Of a DNA stretch of 64,000 nucleotides, positions 1-11,158 are shown piece by piece (position 1 is the stretch's first letter; each line of letters starts with the position of its first letter). The notes below the pieces were generated by a model. That model worked only from the letters and a program-made list of their open reading frames with translations, ran no database searches and had not been told where the DNA came from. The DNA comes from Buddleja alternifolia (Eukaryota > Streptophyta > Magnoliopsida > Lamiales > Scrophulariaceae): contig CM033395.1 in NCBI GenBank assembly GCA_019426215.1, positions 18,342,569 to 18,406,568 on the forward strand. The letters are read 5' to 3'. A program made the translations under genes and the position numbers.

Positions 1-15
1 AGATCGTTAAGTAAA

Positions 16-830
16 ATGGCTAAGAATTCACTCTATACTATTCTTGAAACCAACAAGTTAATCGAGCCTAACTATGTCGTCTGGCTGACAAACCTAAAAA
101 TTGTCCTTCAATCTGATAAGAGGGAGTATATACTGACGGCTGAACAGCTAGGAATAACTCCCGAGAGCAATGATGAAGATAGGGAGTACACGAAGCTGTG
201 GGCTGATGACAATATACAAGTGCGATGTCTCATTATGACTTTAAAGTATAATGAATTACAAAAGCAACATGAAAAGAGGACGCTCGCAAAGGATATTGTC
301 AATCACCAAGAGGACTTGTACGGAACTAGGACTAGGAAAGAGAGATGTGCTATCTCCAAAGAGTTGTTTGGAGTAATGATGGCCGAGGGGTCGTCCGTTG
401 GGGGTCACGTGCTCAAAATAATCCGTTTGATCAATAAGTTGAGTGACTTGGACGTGGTGCTCAAGAGAGACCTATGTGTCAATCTAGTGCTACAGTCTCT
501 TCCTAGTACCTATGACCAATTTGTCATCAATTTTTACATGAACAACTTGAATGCCAAACTCAATGATTTGTTGAACATGTTGATAACTGCTGAGACCACC
601 ATCAAGAAAGAAAAGCCTATGCTACTTGTGAGTTCTTCATCAAAATCTAAGAAAAGAAAAAAGAAGAAGAACAAGACCAAAGAGCTTAAAGGCAATGGTG
701 GTGTGAAGAAGGCAAAGAAGGGTAAGAAAGTCAAGTCGGATGATTGCTTCAACTGTGGGAACTGGGCACTGGAAGAAGGACTGCAAGGAGCCACAAAAAA
801 CTCAAGGTATGTTCTTTTTGAAACTAACAT
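16..830 (+). pseudogene. Copia-C gag (nucleocapsid-type) pseudogene
   Basis: The ATG at 16 opens a copia gag with the usual opening EPNYVVWLTNLKIVLQ and a Lys-rich basic tract near residues 205-240. It would package the element RNA in the cytoplasm. The zinc knuckle begins CFNCG, but the frame then changes: GHWKKDC is found in another frame just downstream (about 757-785). This is best explained by a 2-base loss inside the CX2CX4HX4C motif. The open frame continues to 903 only as out-of-frame sequence running over the protease start. Confidence 0.8.
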
Positions 831-1157
831 TAGTGTTAACAATGCTTCTTGGATACTTACACTGGGTGCGGTATTCACCTTTATAATGATATGCATGGTA
901 TGATAAGAAGCAAGGCGCTAAGTAAAGGAGAGATGACCTTAACGATGGAAAATGGAGCAATGGTTGCTACCAAGGCTGTAGGAACCGTCCACGTAGCATT
1001 AGGGAGTAGGATTTTAATTTTAAATTCTGTCTATTTTGTACCTGAGATAATAAGAAATATCATTTCCATTCATGTTTTGGATGGAGAAGGATATTATTTT
1101 GAGAATCATCATAAAAGTTGCTATTTGTTTTATAAATCTAATCTTATTATAGAGTGA
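830..1157 (+). pseudogene. Copia-C aspartic protease remnant
   Basis: Between gag and integrase the translation reads NNASWIL in one frame and then DTYTGCGIHLYND in another. This matches the copia protease start W-I-L-D-[ST]-G disrupted by a small insertion and frameshift. Downstream, residues such as VYFVPEIIRNIISIHVL match the conserved end of the domain. The protease would cleave the Gag-Pol precursor; here the active-site loop is broken. Confidence 0.7.
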
Positions 1158-1160
1158 AAA

Positions 1161-2330
1161 TTGCAAGATGATCTTTATACAATTTTTCCAACTTATCCTA
1201 CTCTCAATATTCAACAAAGTAACAGACGAAAATTAGATAATTTCATTAGTACATCAACTTGGCACGCTAGGCTAGGTCATATTTCACAAGAAAAGATTCA
1301 CATATTGACTAATCAACTAGGTGTTGGAGATCTAGATGAAATGCCAAATTGTGAATCATGTCTTAAGAGAGAGATGACCTGGACGCCATTCACTGGGTCA
1401 ATGGCTCGTGCAAGTGGAGTTTTGGACTTGGTCCATACTGATGTATGTGGGCCACTTAGAATAAATTCTAGAGGTGGTTTTAGCTACTTCACAACTTTTA
1501 CCGACGACTTATCGCGGTATGGTTATGTGTACCTCATAAAGTACAAGTCTGAATCCTTCGAAAAGTTCAAGCAGTTCAAACAGAAGTAAAGAAACAAACT
1601 GGTAGAAGTATCAAGACTTTTTAATCGGATCGAGGAGGTGAATACTTATCCAATGAGTTCCTAGATTATCTAAAAGAGAATGGGATTCTCTCGTAGTGGA
1701 CTCCGCCTGGAACGCCTCAATTAAATGGGGTAGTCGAGCGAAAAAATTAAACCTTATTGGACATGATTAGATCTATGATGAGTCGTACTGGACTTCCTTT
1801 TTTATTATGGGGCTATGCTTTGATGACTACAACCTATCTGTTGAATAAGGCACCATCTAAGAGTGTGCCTAATGTTCCATATCAAATGTGGTATGGTAAG
1901 ACACCTTCATACAAACACCTTAAGGTGTGGGGGTCCGGTGCTTATGTCAAGCAGCGACTGGGAAACAAATTGGATCCGAGATCTATTTTGTGTAGGTTTG
2001 TGGGGTATCCTAAAGATTCTTTTGGATACTACTTCTACAATCCCTTGGAACAAACCGTGATTGTTTTAAGAAATGCGACCTTCTTGGAGAACAACTTCTT
2101 TTTGGGTGGGATTGTAGAACTTGAGGAGACTCAAAGAACTGAGATGCCTTAAGAACCACAAACAAACTTGCCTGATACCACACGAGAAGCAATTCATAAA
2201 GAACAAGCTGAAAGTACATAAACTCTGAGGAGGTCCGAAAGGACTCCAAGGGCACCCGAGAGATGGGTCGGCCATTTGTAAGAAAGCAAGTCAGAGGATT
2301 CCCTTTTGGACTTAGATCCAAAGAATTATA
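1161..2330 (+). pseudogene. Copia-C integrase pseudogene (zinc domain, DDE core, linker)
   Basis: 1161-1589 encodes the GAG-pre-integrase zinc domain (HARLGHISQEKI, CESCL) and the first catalytic Asp (LVHTDVCGPL). The frame then shifts. SDRGGEYLSNEF (second Asp) follows directly after a TAA at 1622-1624, and NGVVER with the catalytic Glu is followed by another stop near 1749. 1757-2152 is a clean stretch ending the core (KTPSYKHLKVWGSGAYV, DSFGYYFY). The DDE residues are all still visible, but the frame is broken in several places. Confidence 0.85.
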
Positions 2331-3868
2331 GGGAAGCGATGTTGGACATCGATTAGGGAAGATGGGTAGAAGTCATGAAATCTAAGATGGACTCCATGCA
2401 CTCCAACAAGGTTTGGACCATGGTAAACCCGCCAGATGGTTTAACACATAGACTGCAAGTGGGTCTACTAGTGAAAGCTTGGAGCTGATAGGGAAGTGGC
2501 TACCTATAAAGCGTGCCTTGTGGCGAAAAGGTTTACTCAATAGCAAGGTATTGAAACCTTCTCACCAGTGGCAATGTTGAAATTCATAAGGATACTTCTA
2601 GTCATATCTGCACATTTTGATTCAAAATTGGGCAGATGGGTGTTAAAACTGCATTCATCAATGGTGAAATTGAGGAGGAGATTTATATGCAGCAACCATA
2701 GGGTTTTACATCCAAGTAGAGTGAACACAAGTTGTGTAAACTCCAGTGGTCCATATATGGACTAAAACAAGCTTCCCAAAGCTGAAACAAACATTTTCAT
2801 AATGTCAAAAGATAGTATGGATATTTTCACAACGTTGATGAAGCGTGTGTGTACAAGAAGGCTAGAGGAAAAGCGATTACCTTTATAGTACTTTACGTTG
2901 ATGATATCCTATTGATCGAAAATGACGTAAGGATGATGTAGTCAACAAAGTGTGGTTGTCAAATCAATTCTCCATGAAGGATATGGGAAAAGCTTTCTAC
3001 GTACTCAGTATGAAGATATATCGAGATAGATCGAGTAGGATGCTGGGACTCTCCCAATCCTTATACATAGATCGAGTGTTAAATAGATTTAGCATAGAAG
3101 AATCCAAGAGACGATTCTTGCCTATGACACATGGAATCACTCTTTCCAAGTCTGTGTGCCCTAAAAGTGAGAAGGAAAGAGAGAGGACGTCTCACATACA
3201 TTATGCATCTGCCATTGGAAGCATTATGTATGCGATGATACGTACAAGGCCTAATGTAGCTTATCCACTTACCATGTGAAGTCGCTATCAGGCAAACCCC
3301 CGAGAAGAGCACTGGACTGCAGCTAAAACAGTCCCCAAGTATCTTAGAGAACTAAGGATTTGTTTTTGGTGTATGGTTGAGGATAATTGGAAATAAAGTG
3401 CTACACTGACTCTAGCTTCCAAACTGATATTGACGACCCAAAATTAGTTTCTAGTTTCATTTTTCTGCTTAATGGTAAAGCAGTGAGTTAGAGGAGTTCC
3501 AAACAACCGACTACTACTAATTCAACCACCAAAGCGGAATACATTGATGCCTCAGAGATAGCAAAGAAAACGTTGTTTGGATGATGAACTTCATCCATGA
3601 GTTGAGTGTAGTTCCATCTATTGTTAAGTCGGTACTGGTGTATTGTGATAACAATGGGGCTATTGCGCAAGCAAAGGAGCCATGGTCTCATCAGAAATTC
3701 AAGCATATACAAAGGTGATACCATTTGACCAGGGAGATTATTGGGAGAAGTGACGTTTGAGAGAAGTGTGTAGACTGGGCAGATAATGCAGCAGATGCAC
3801 TCACCAAACCCCTTAGTCAAAAAGTGTTGATGGACATCTAGGAAGAATGGGCTCAGATACATGGGCAA
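2330..3868 (+). pseudogene. Copia-C reverse transcriptase / RNase H pseudogene
   Basis: The RT is recognisable from the linker WVEVMKSKMDSMHSNKVW (about 2370-2420), through the catalytic box YVDDILLI near 2895-2920, to a clean stretch at 2950-3279 (QFSMKDMGKAFYVL, IGSIMYAMI). RNase H and the copia C-terminus follow to about 3868 in shifting frames. Numerous stops (for example TAG 2540, TAG 2938) show long decay. Confidence 0.85.
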
Positions 3869-3892
3869 TTGGCTTTAGGGCAAGTGGGAGAT

Positions 3893-5165
3893 TGATAGAG
3901 TAGATGCCCGGCGCTCCAATCATTTGGGCTTCATTTTTTTGTAATAAACTCTATGAGACAATCTTTTCTAATAAACAAAGTCGATTTATTTATAGCATTC
4001 TTTGTTCTTTAATTGTCTTTATATGCTTAGAACAAAGTCCCTTGAATCACACATGACTATGGGACATCATCGGACATCGAGAATGATGATGATGGAATAT
4101 GTCTCAAAGGTCGAGATTCTTAAAAGGTTCCAAGTCATTAAAGGGTCTATCAAGATGAGGGATATTGACAAAGACCCTAAAGACTTGCTTGTACACATGG
4201 GTTCTTAGAGGACGTGCCTCGTTCCATAGGCATAGATGTGTACAAGGGTTCTCCTTGGAATGATGAGTGAACTGAACAACCCGGCTAGAAATTCCTAAAA
4301 TGGTTTTCCTGATCGAATATGGAATTTCCAATAATCACGTAGGCTTCATTGGACTTGAGGCTTCATTGGCTACTTCGAGCATAGTTGATTATACTTTGAC
4401 TCATCTCATGATTCCTTTGCAAGTTGTCATTTAGGATACTTGGGTATAGTATAATTATGTGCCAAGGTATATGAGAGACCAAGATGGGATCCATCACTTA
4501 TTTAGTTAATCAGATATTTCCTATGTTTTGCTCAATGAGTCGATTAAAGGAAACTTTGGCCAAAGTATGGAAATCCAAAGAGTCGGAGTGTTTTCTCGTT
4601 TAGATTGCGAGAATCGATATCATGCAATGAAGAAAACATAGAGATTGGATCATAAGAGTTTCGACTAAGCCATTACTTGAGATACCAATCCGGGAAATTT
4701 GATGGAGGGATCTTACTTATGTGATGACCATGGTTATGATAGGTTAAGTATATTAACGTAGTTCGTGTGTAGGTCTTTAGGGGCCGTTGCTAGACAGTAA
4801 CCTCGATTTGTAGATGTCATGATATTATGGTGAACAATTCATGGTCTGATTAAATCAAAGAAGATTTAATCTAGTATTTTCTTAATGAAGAAGGTACACT
4901 GACACTTTTGGAAAGTGTAGTTACTACTAGTACATGAACGAGCCTAAGGGGTCACGCACTTACTCCTAAGGTTCTTGCTTATAAGATATGATTAATCAAC
5001 TTTGGAAGTTGAGGTGAAATTAGGAAACTCTAGTACTTATCTAATTGGGAATACTAATTAATTGATAGGAGATCAATTAATTGGACTATTTAATTAATCC
5101 AGGTAGACTAATTAATTGATGAACCTAGTAGAGTGCAAAGATTTTATTTAATTAGTTGTATACCT
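3893..5165 (+). repeat. Copia-C 3' LTR (right edge uncertain)
   Basis: The LTR starts with TGATAGAGTAGATGCCC directly after the polypurine tract, parallel to TGTTAGAGTATATGCCC in Copia-B. It carries the motif GAGCCTAAGGGGTCACGC at 4940-4957, followed by AATTAATTGAT-rich sequence as in the other copia LTRs of this window. Its 3' edge could not be placed because the sequence from about 5170 looks like a gypsy-type LTR. No ORF inside it is convincing. Confidence 0.65.
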
Positions 5166-6379
5166 GTGTCTTAGCTTCATGTGGAAACTTGAATCACTCA
5201 AGTCGGAGGTATTTGGAGAAAGTTATGAAGGAAACAAGATTTCTGCGCTGAAAAGCAAGAAAGAGGGAATGTTCTGCCCACCACGCCCAGGCGTGGTCAT
5301 GAGCACGCCTGTGCGTGGCTTGACTCACGCCCGGGAGTGGTCACCCGAGACTGCCACTCCTGTGCGTGGATTTCTGCACGTCTGGGCGTCGAAGCCCCTG
5401 TTTTTGAGCCCTATAAATACAACATCAAGATTGGCAGCTAGGGTAAACTTTTGAAAAGTTGTTTTGAGGAAAAAAAATCCACTTTATACACAATATTTTA
5501 GAAGATAAGAAAGTGGATTAGCAAGGGATTGAAGCACTTGACTCAGATACATCATCGATCAAGCAACATAGGAAGTTTTTATATGTTTTTCATTACATTC
5601 TTATCCATGATTATGTATATGACTACGCTAGGCCCTTTTATGTTATTGATTATGAGCTAGATCTATAAGACTAAGGTCATGTGAAGGCCTATTTGTGAAG
5701 TATCTATACAATATTTGTTTGTTTGAATCAATTCATGTGTTGCTATGTGTTGTGAATTTGTATTTGTTCTACGTACATGTGCTTGATCACCATGTGTTCG
5801 ATAAATTGCCTAGGTGAATGTTTCGAGAGAAAATTGATCTAGGGTGCATGAGATTCACAACATAATCCGCAAACAATGAGGAATTGCCTATTAAGTGACA
5901 AACGGTAGAGATTCCCGGATGCAGTTAGCCTGATTAATCCGGCGAAATTCTAGAGCTTGAATGCATGATTGTTGGTTAGATTCTCGGATAGAGATATTTT
6001 AGGGACTGTCAATTAATCATAGGATTATTATTGTCGAGATATCGGGCAGTAATTATTTAAGGAACTTTCCACCATCGCAACATAGGTCTAATGATTCGAC
6101 AACTCACGTTATAAAGACATTGTATCAAATTAAGCCCTAACATGCGCCTTAGTCTATTTTCACACTTGAGTTTCAATCCATTGCTTGTTCTTACTTTTGT
6201 TCTTTGTATACTTAATTGTTTTACTCTTACTTTACTTTAATTGTCTTTTCTCTTATTGGAAATCATAAACTAAAATCTAAGTCTCCGTGGTTCGACAACC
6301 CGGACTTATTTTGTCAACTTTTATTGCTACACACGACTAGTGCACTTGCTATAAAATCATGTTAGTCTCTAGCGTGCCA
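5166..6379 (+). repeat. Gypsy/Athila-type LTR remnant
   Basis: The tail around 6280-6379 (ggttcgacaacccggact, then gactagtgcacttgct, ending GTGCCA) resembles the ends of the two Athila-type LTRs elsewhere in the window. A TATA-like box (CTATAAATAC) lies at 5411-5420. Just upstream is a GC-rich palindrome cluster, beginning CCACGCCCAGGCGTGG at 5281-5296 with degenerate copies to about 5395. No matching TSD or partner LTR was found, so start and status (solo or truncated) are unsure. Confidence 0.5.
5281..5395. repeat. GC-rich palindromic word cluster (CCACGCC..GGCGTGG)
   Basis: Four or five imperfect copies of a CACGCC/GGCGTGG word occur within about 115 bases, immediately 5' of the TATA-like box. 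The surroundings are AT-rich. The same arrangement, with a different word, occurs in the other Athila-type LTRs of this window. Confidence 0.6.
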
Positions 6380-7370
6380 TAAGAATACGTCAATTTATAT
6401 GCAACCACATGTCAATTGATATGTAAGAATACGTCAATTTATATATAGTCATATGTCAATTTATATGTAATCATACGTCATTTGATATGTAATAATAAGT
6501 TAATTTTTATGTAATAATACGACTTGCAATGTAGTAATACGTAATTGTATACTAATCATATTAGTTGTGAAAATATATTTTGTAACGATACATCAGATTA
6601 TTGGTAAAGATACGTCATAAATGAACAATATTAAATATTTATACTCAAGTGTATAAATATCTCAAAATTGTAAATTCATACGCATAAAGTCAAGTGATAA
6701 CTAGTAGTGGTGTGGATATACATGGTGTTTGGTATATCTATTTAATCCCTATTTTGATCCAAGTATGTTGTTTAATGCACGTTCATTACATTATAAATAA
6801 TTATATATTATAACATGCCTAAGAATAATCATGTGTACGAGTATCTCAAAACTACAAACTCACAAGAAAAGTTAAGTGATCACTATTAGTAGTATATGTG
6901 AACATTGAGTTTTGGAAACACAAAATAATACTAGTTAGTGAAAAATGTACATTAAATTATACTAAATGCATAATTTGCTTACATATTTGTGAACATTGAA
7001 TTTCGAAACATTTAATTTTACAGTATGTGATGTCATAGTGTTTAGGATTTAGGGTTTAGGGGTTAGGATTTAGGGATTAGGGTTTAAGGTTTAAGGTTTA
7101 GGGTTTGGAGTTTAGGAGTAAGTATTATTACATATGAAATAATGTATTATTACAACTAAAAGCATGTATTAATAAATGTAAAGGTCGTACATTAACATTT
7201 AAGATGATGTATTATTAATAAAATAACGTATGTTTATAATCTATCGACATATGTGTATAGTCTAATGACGTACGTATGTAGTCTAATGACATACGTACGT
7301 ATGTATAGTCTAATGGCCGTCCTTGTGGATCGATTCATGGAATTGGTCATTTTAAGGAATTTTTAGGTGG
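6380..7370. repeat. AT-rich degenerate repeat region (ACGTCAAT/ATATGTAAT units)
   Basis: No gene is visible. Short units such as tacgtcaatttatatgtaat recur between 6390 and 6560, and acgtatgt/tctaatgacgta units occur around 7200-7310. They look like diverged edges of the denser array that follows. Confidence 0.6.
7046..7117 (+). repeat. Degenerate interstitial telomere-like repeat (TTTAGGG)n
   Basis: About ten variants of the plant telomere heptamer TTTAGGG (gtttagg, atttagg, gtttaag, gtttgga) run head to tail on the + strand. The tract is short and impure, so it is an interstitial repeat and not a chromosome end. Confidence 0.75.
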
Positions 7371-8930
7371 TCCTTGTCGACGTATTAATACATAATATTA
7401 ACGTATGAATGCAAAGTCAATTGACGTATTATATTCTAAAATCGACGTATGATTGTCTATCAATTGACGTATTATTGTATATCATATGATATATAGGTAC
7501 ACTTAATATGACGTATTAATACATAATATTGAAAGTCAATTGGCGTATTATTTTCTGAAATCGATGTATGAATGTTTATCAATTGACGTAATAATATATA
7601 TAATATGACGTATTAGAACATTTCAATTAACGTATGAACTCTAGTCAATTGACGTATTATTGTCTATCAGTAGATGTATAGGTACACTTAATGTGACGTA
7701 TTAATACATAATATTGACGTATGAATGCAAGTCAATTGACGTATTATTTTTTGAAAGTGACGTATGATTGTCTATCAATTGACGCATGATGGTTACTCAA
7801 TTGACTTATGAATACTAGTCAATTGATGCATTATTGTCTATCAATCGACGTATAGGTACACCTAATATGACGTATTAATACATAATATTGACGTATGAAT
7901 GCAAGTGAATTGACGTATTATTTTCTAAAAATTGACGTAATAATACATATCATATGACGTATTAGTATATTCAAATTTACGTATGAATGCTAGTCAATTG
8001 ACGTATTATTGTTTATCAATCGACGTATAGATACACTTAATATGACGAATTAATACATAATATTGACGTATGAATGCAAGTGACTTGACGTATTATTTTC
8101 TGGAAATCGACGTATGAATGCTAGTCAATTGACATATTATTGTCTATCAATCGACATATAGGTACAGTTAATATGACATATTAATACATAATATTGACGT
8201 ATGAATGCAAGTCAATTGACGTAAGATTTTTTGAAATTGACGTAATAATACATTTAATATGACATATTAGTACATTCAAATTGACGTATGAATGCTAGTC
8301 CATTGACGTATTATTGTCTATCAATTGATGTATAGGGACACTTACGTATAGGTACACTTAATATGACATATTAATACATAATTTTGGCGTATGAATGCAA
8401 GTGACTTGACGTATTATTTTTTAAAAATCAACGTATGATTGTCTATCAATTGATATATGAATGTTAGTCAATTGACATATTATTGTATGTCAATCGACAT
8501 ATAGGTACACTTAATATGACGTATTAATACATAATATTGACGTATGAATGCAAGTGACTTGACGTATTATTTTCTGGAAATCGATGTATGATTGTCTATC
8601 AATTTGTGCATGAATGCTAGTCAATTGACGTATGAATACTTGTCAATTGACATATTATTGTCTATCAATCGACGTATAGGTACACTTAAGATGACGTATT
8701 AGTACAAAATATTGACGTATGAATGTAAGTGAATTGACGTATTATTTTTTGGAAATGTCGTATGGTTGTCTATCAATTGATGTAATAATACATTTAATAT
8801 GACATATTAGTACATTAAAATTGACGTATGAATGCTAGTCAATTGACGTATGATTATCTATCAATCGATGTATAAGAACACTTAATATGATGTATTAGTA
8901 CATAATATCGACTTATGAATGCATATTAAA
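7371..8930. repeat. Tandem repeat array rich in GACGTAT / TCAATTGACGTA, ~175 bp higher-order period
   Basis: Units such as tcaattgacgtattattgtc and gacgtatgaatgctagtcaa alternate throughout. A landmark (ataggtacacttaatatgac) recurs near 7493, 7678, 7851, 8027, 8158, 8347, 8500, 8675 and 8870. Spacing is mostly 173-195 bases, with 131- and 153-base exceptions. The subunits are near-palindromic (CAATTG, ACGT). No coding capacity is seen. This is satellite-like DNA of nucleosomal period. Confidence 0.85.
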
Positions 8931-9388
8931 TTTAGCTTATATTTGACGAAAAACCTGTTTGGTTCTAGACATTTCTTGATAATGTATCATACATTTTTAG
9001 AAATCCCTATGTGTCTAATTTTAAAAGAAAAAAATATTTTAATATTTCGAGCATTGTACAGTGTGTTATGGACATTTTCGTGAAGTCGCGCAAAACTACC
9101 TATAAATTTTAACTTGTGTTTGAAGAAAAAATGTTTCATAGTAGATGTTCTTTAATAATGTGTCATACACTTTTAGAAATTCCCATGTGTCTACTTTGAA
9201 ATAAAAAAAAAAGGGTCTATGATTTCGAGCATCGTACAATGCGTTATGGACTTTCTCATGAAGTGGCGCAAAACTGTTGATAAATTTTAGTTACGTGTGT
9301 AGACAAAACTGCTTCATCCTAAACATATCTTGATAATGTGTCATACATATTAAGAACTCTCTATGTGTCTTTTTTCAAAATAAAATAA
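8931..9388. repeat. ~180 bp satellite-like monomers, left block
   Basis: Two and a half monomers share the landmarks cttgataatgtgtcatacat, ctatgtgtct, atttcgagcat and gcgcaaaact. Starts near 8935, 9109 and 9288 give a period of about 175-180 bases. The third monomer is cut at 9388 by the solo LTR and resumes at 10673. Confidence 0.8.
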
Positions 9389-10672
9389 TGAGAAGCTCGT
9401 ATTTTACGCCTTTTAGGCGCCTCTTTTCTTGTATTTTGATGTGTTTTTGAGTTTATTTATGCCACATATGCTTTGATTTTGTGGTTGGTTGTGTTTTTAT
9501 AGGGTATTAGAGAATTGGAGCAAAAATGAGTGACAAGATCAAAGAAGTTCTCAAAATACATCTATAGCCATGGCTATGATGACCCTTAGCCATGGTGATC
9601 ATGAAGGAACCTTTGTGCTTTGAAGATATGAAGTTACCAAGGCTAAAATAGGCAAAAAACGTGAACAACAGATTTTAGCCGTGGCTAAGGGCTAATTTCA
9701 GCAACTATAAATACGCGCTATTAGGTCAAAATTCGGGACTTTTGCCCACTTTTGAGGGTTTTGACACTTTGAAACACACCAAGAGGGTTGAGAGAAGTCT
9801 GGGGAAGAAGAAGAACGCGAGGATACTCCATCTTTGTTTATGAAGACGGAGAATTCAAGCAAGATGATCTATCAAGAAACGTTATTAGGGAGTTTTAATT
9901 TCATGCTTTTAGATTTGTTTTCATTGAACATGTCTTTCAAGAGGAATTATCTCTTTTCTTTTATGATTATGACTTAATTTCTCTTTGATTGAGGCCATGT
10001 GAAATCCAATTACTATGTTTGATTTATGAGCATTATTTTTCCGGATTAAAATTGTTTTGGGTTATGTGTTTAATATTTGTTCTTAATGCTTATGATTGCT
10101 TAGCTACCAATTGTATGAATGTGCTTAGTTTTGAGACCGAGAGGAGACAAACTAGGGATGCATCTAGGTATTAAACACCACAACGTAAAATTGACTAGAG
10201 ATAGATTCGATTTCCTTGTGTGTGCTTTCTGTGAAAACAGGAAATTTCATGAATCTTTGTAATGCATTTCCAATAATTTGAATTTCATATAGATATAGAA
10301 ATCGTTAATGAAAATAGAATTGCTATATCAAGAGATTGGATAGTAAGTAATTTTGAGAATTTCGCCTTGACCTAATCAATCTAATAATGTGGTAAGATAG
10401 AATCATAGTCAAATTGAATAGTTGGTTGAATCGTCTGCCTTAATCACTTTTCTCATTGATTTAAGTCAAAGTTTATTTCTCTCATTAGTTGGTAATTGTT
10501 ATTTAGTATTTTAATTCATAATTCACATCTTTATCTCTTGATTTAACTTAGAATTAGATAACACAGTAATTTCAGTACTTAAATACAATTGTCTCTAGGG
10601 TACGATAATCCGGACTTATATCCACTATATTACTTGAACGAACTAGTACACTTGCTAGGATTTTGTGTGCCA
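9389..10672 (+). mobile_element. Athila-type solo LTR with 5 bp TSD (AATAA)
   Basis: The block starts TGAGAAGCTCGTATTTTACG, comparable to the Gypsy-1 LTR start TGACAAGTTCACATTTTACA. It ends CTTGCTAGGATTTTGTGTGCCA, comparable to the Gypsy-1 end CTTGCTAGGATTTCGCGTGTCA. AATAA flanks it on both sides (9384-9388 and 10673-10677), and the satellite monomer is continuous across the junction. There is no internal region or partner LTR, as expected after LTR-LTR recombination. TATA-like CTATAAATAC is at 9706-9715, preceded by repeated AGCCATGG/AGCCGTGG palindromes (9564-9690). Confidence 0.88.
9564..9690. repeat. Palindromic word cluster (ATAGCCATGGCTAT) in solo LTR
   Basis: A perfect 14-base palindrome lies at 9564-9577. 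A second TTAGCCATGG copy is at about 9586-9595, and TTTAGCCGTGGCTAA occurs near 9674-9688. The cluster ends shortly before the TATA-like box of this LTR. Confidence 0.65.
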
Positions 10673-11100
10673 AATAACGATTTATGATTTCGAGCATCTA
10701 CAACACGTTATAGAATTTCTCGTAAGATTGCGCAAAATTATAGAAAACTTTTAGCTTACGTTTGAATAAAAAACCATTTCATACTAGATTTTTCTTGACA
10801 ATATGTCCTACATTTTATGAAATTCCTATGTGTCTAGTTTGAAATTAAAAAAATGGTTTATGATTCCGAGCATTCTACAATGCACTATAAACTTTCTCAT
10901 GAAGTCACGCAAAACTGTCATTAAATTTTGGCTTATGTTTGATGCAAAAACTATTTTATACAAGACGTTTCTTGATAATGTGACATACTTATTAGAAAGC
11001 CCTATGTATCTACTTTCAAGAAAAAACGGTTTATTATTTCGAGCATGCTACGTGTTATAGAATTTCTCGTAAGATTGCGCAAAACTATTAAATATCAATT
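10673..11100. repeat. ~180 bp satellite-like monomers, right block
   Basis: This is the remainder of the monomer split by the solo LTR, then two more monomers starting near 10748 and 10927. They carry the same landmarks (tttcttgataatgtg, cctatgt, atttcgagcat, gcgcaaaact). The monomers differ by many substitutions, so the array is old or peripheral. Confidence 0.8.
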
Positions 11101-11158
11101 GAAAATACGTCGATTATGCACTAAATATACATCGAACATGCCTTATGCGTACGACAGT

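Larger units (their letters stand above)
1..3892 (+). mobile_element. Copia-C: internal region of a decayed Ty1/copia retrotransposon (5' end outside window)
   Basis: Copia domains run in the canonical order gag, protease, integrase, reverse transcriptase, RNase H on the + strand and end in a purine-rich stretch (caagtgggagatt) immediately before an LTR start. The reading frame is broken by many stops and frameshifts, so the copy is inactive. The 5' LTR and primer-binding site lie outside the window. The protein is a diverged relative of Copia-B at 54-58 kb. Confidence 0.9.

Noticed and set aside
16..3868. Possible host genes encoding zinc-knuckle or integrase-like proteins in the first 4 kb
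   Set aside because: Domains are in copia order and frame-broken, and end at an LTR; this is a decayed retrotransposon.
7046..7117. True telomere
   Set aside because: Only about ten impure heptamers, with several kilobases of other sequence on both sides.
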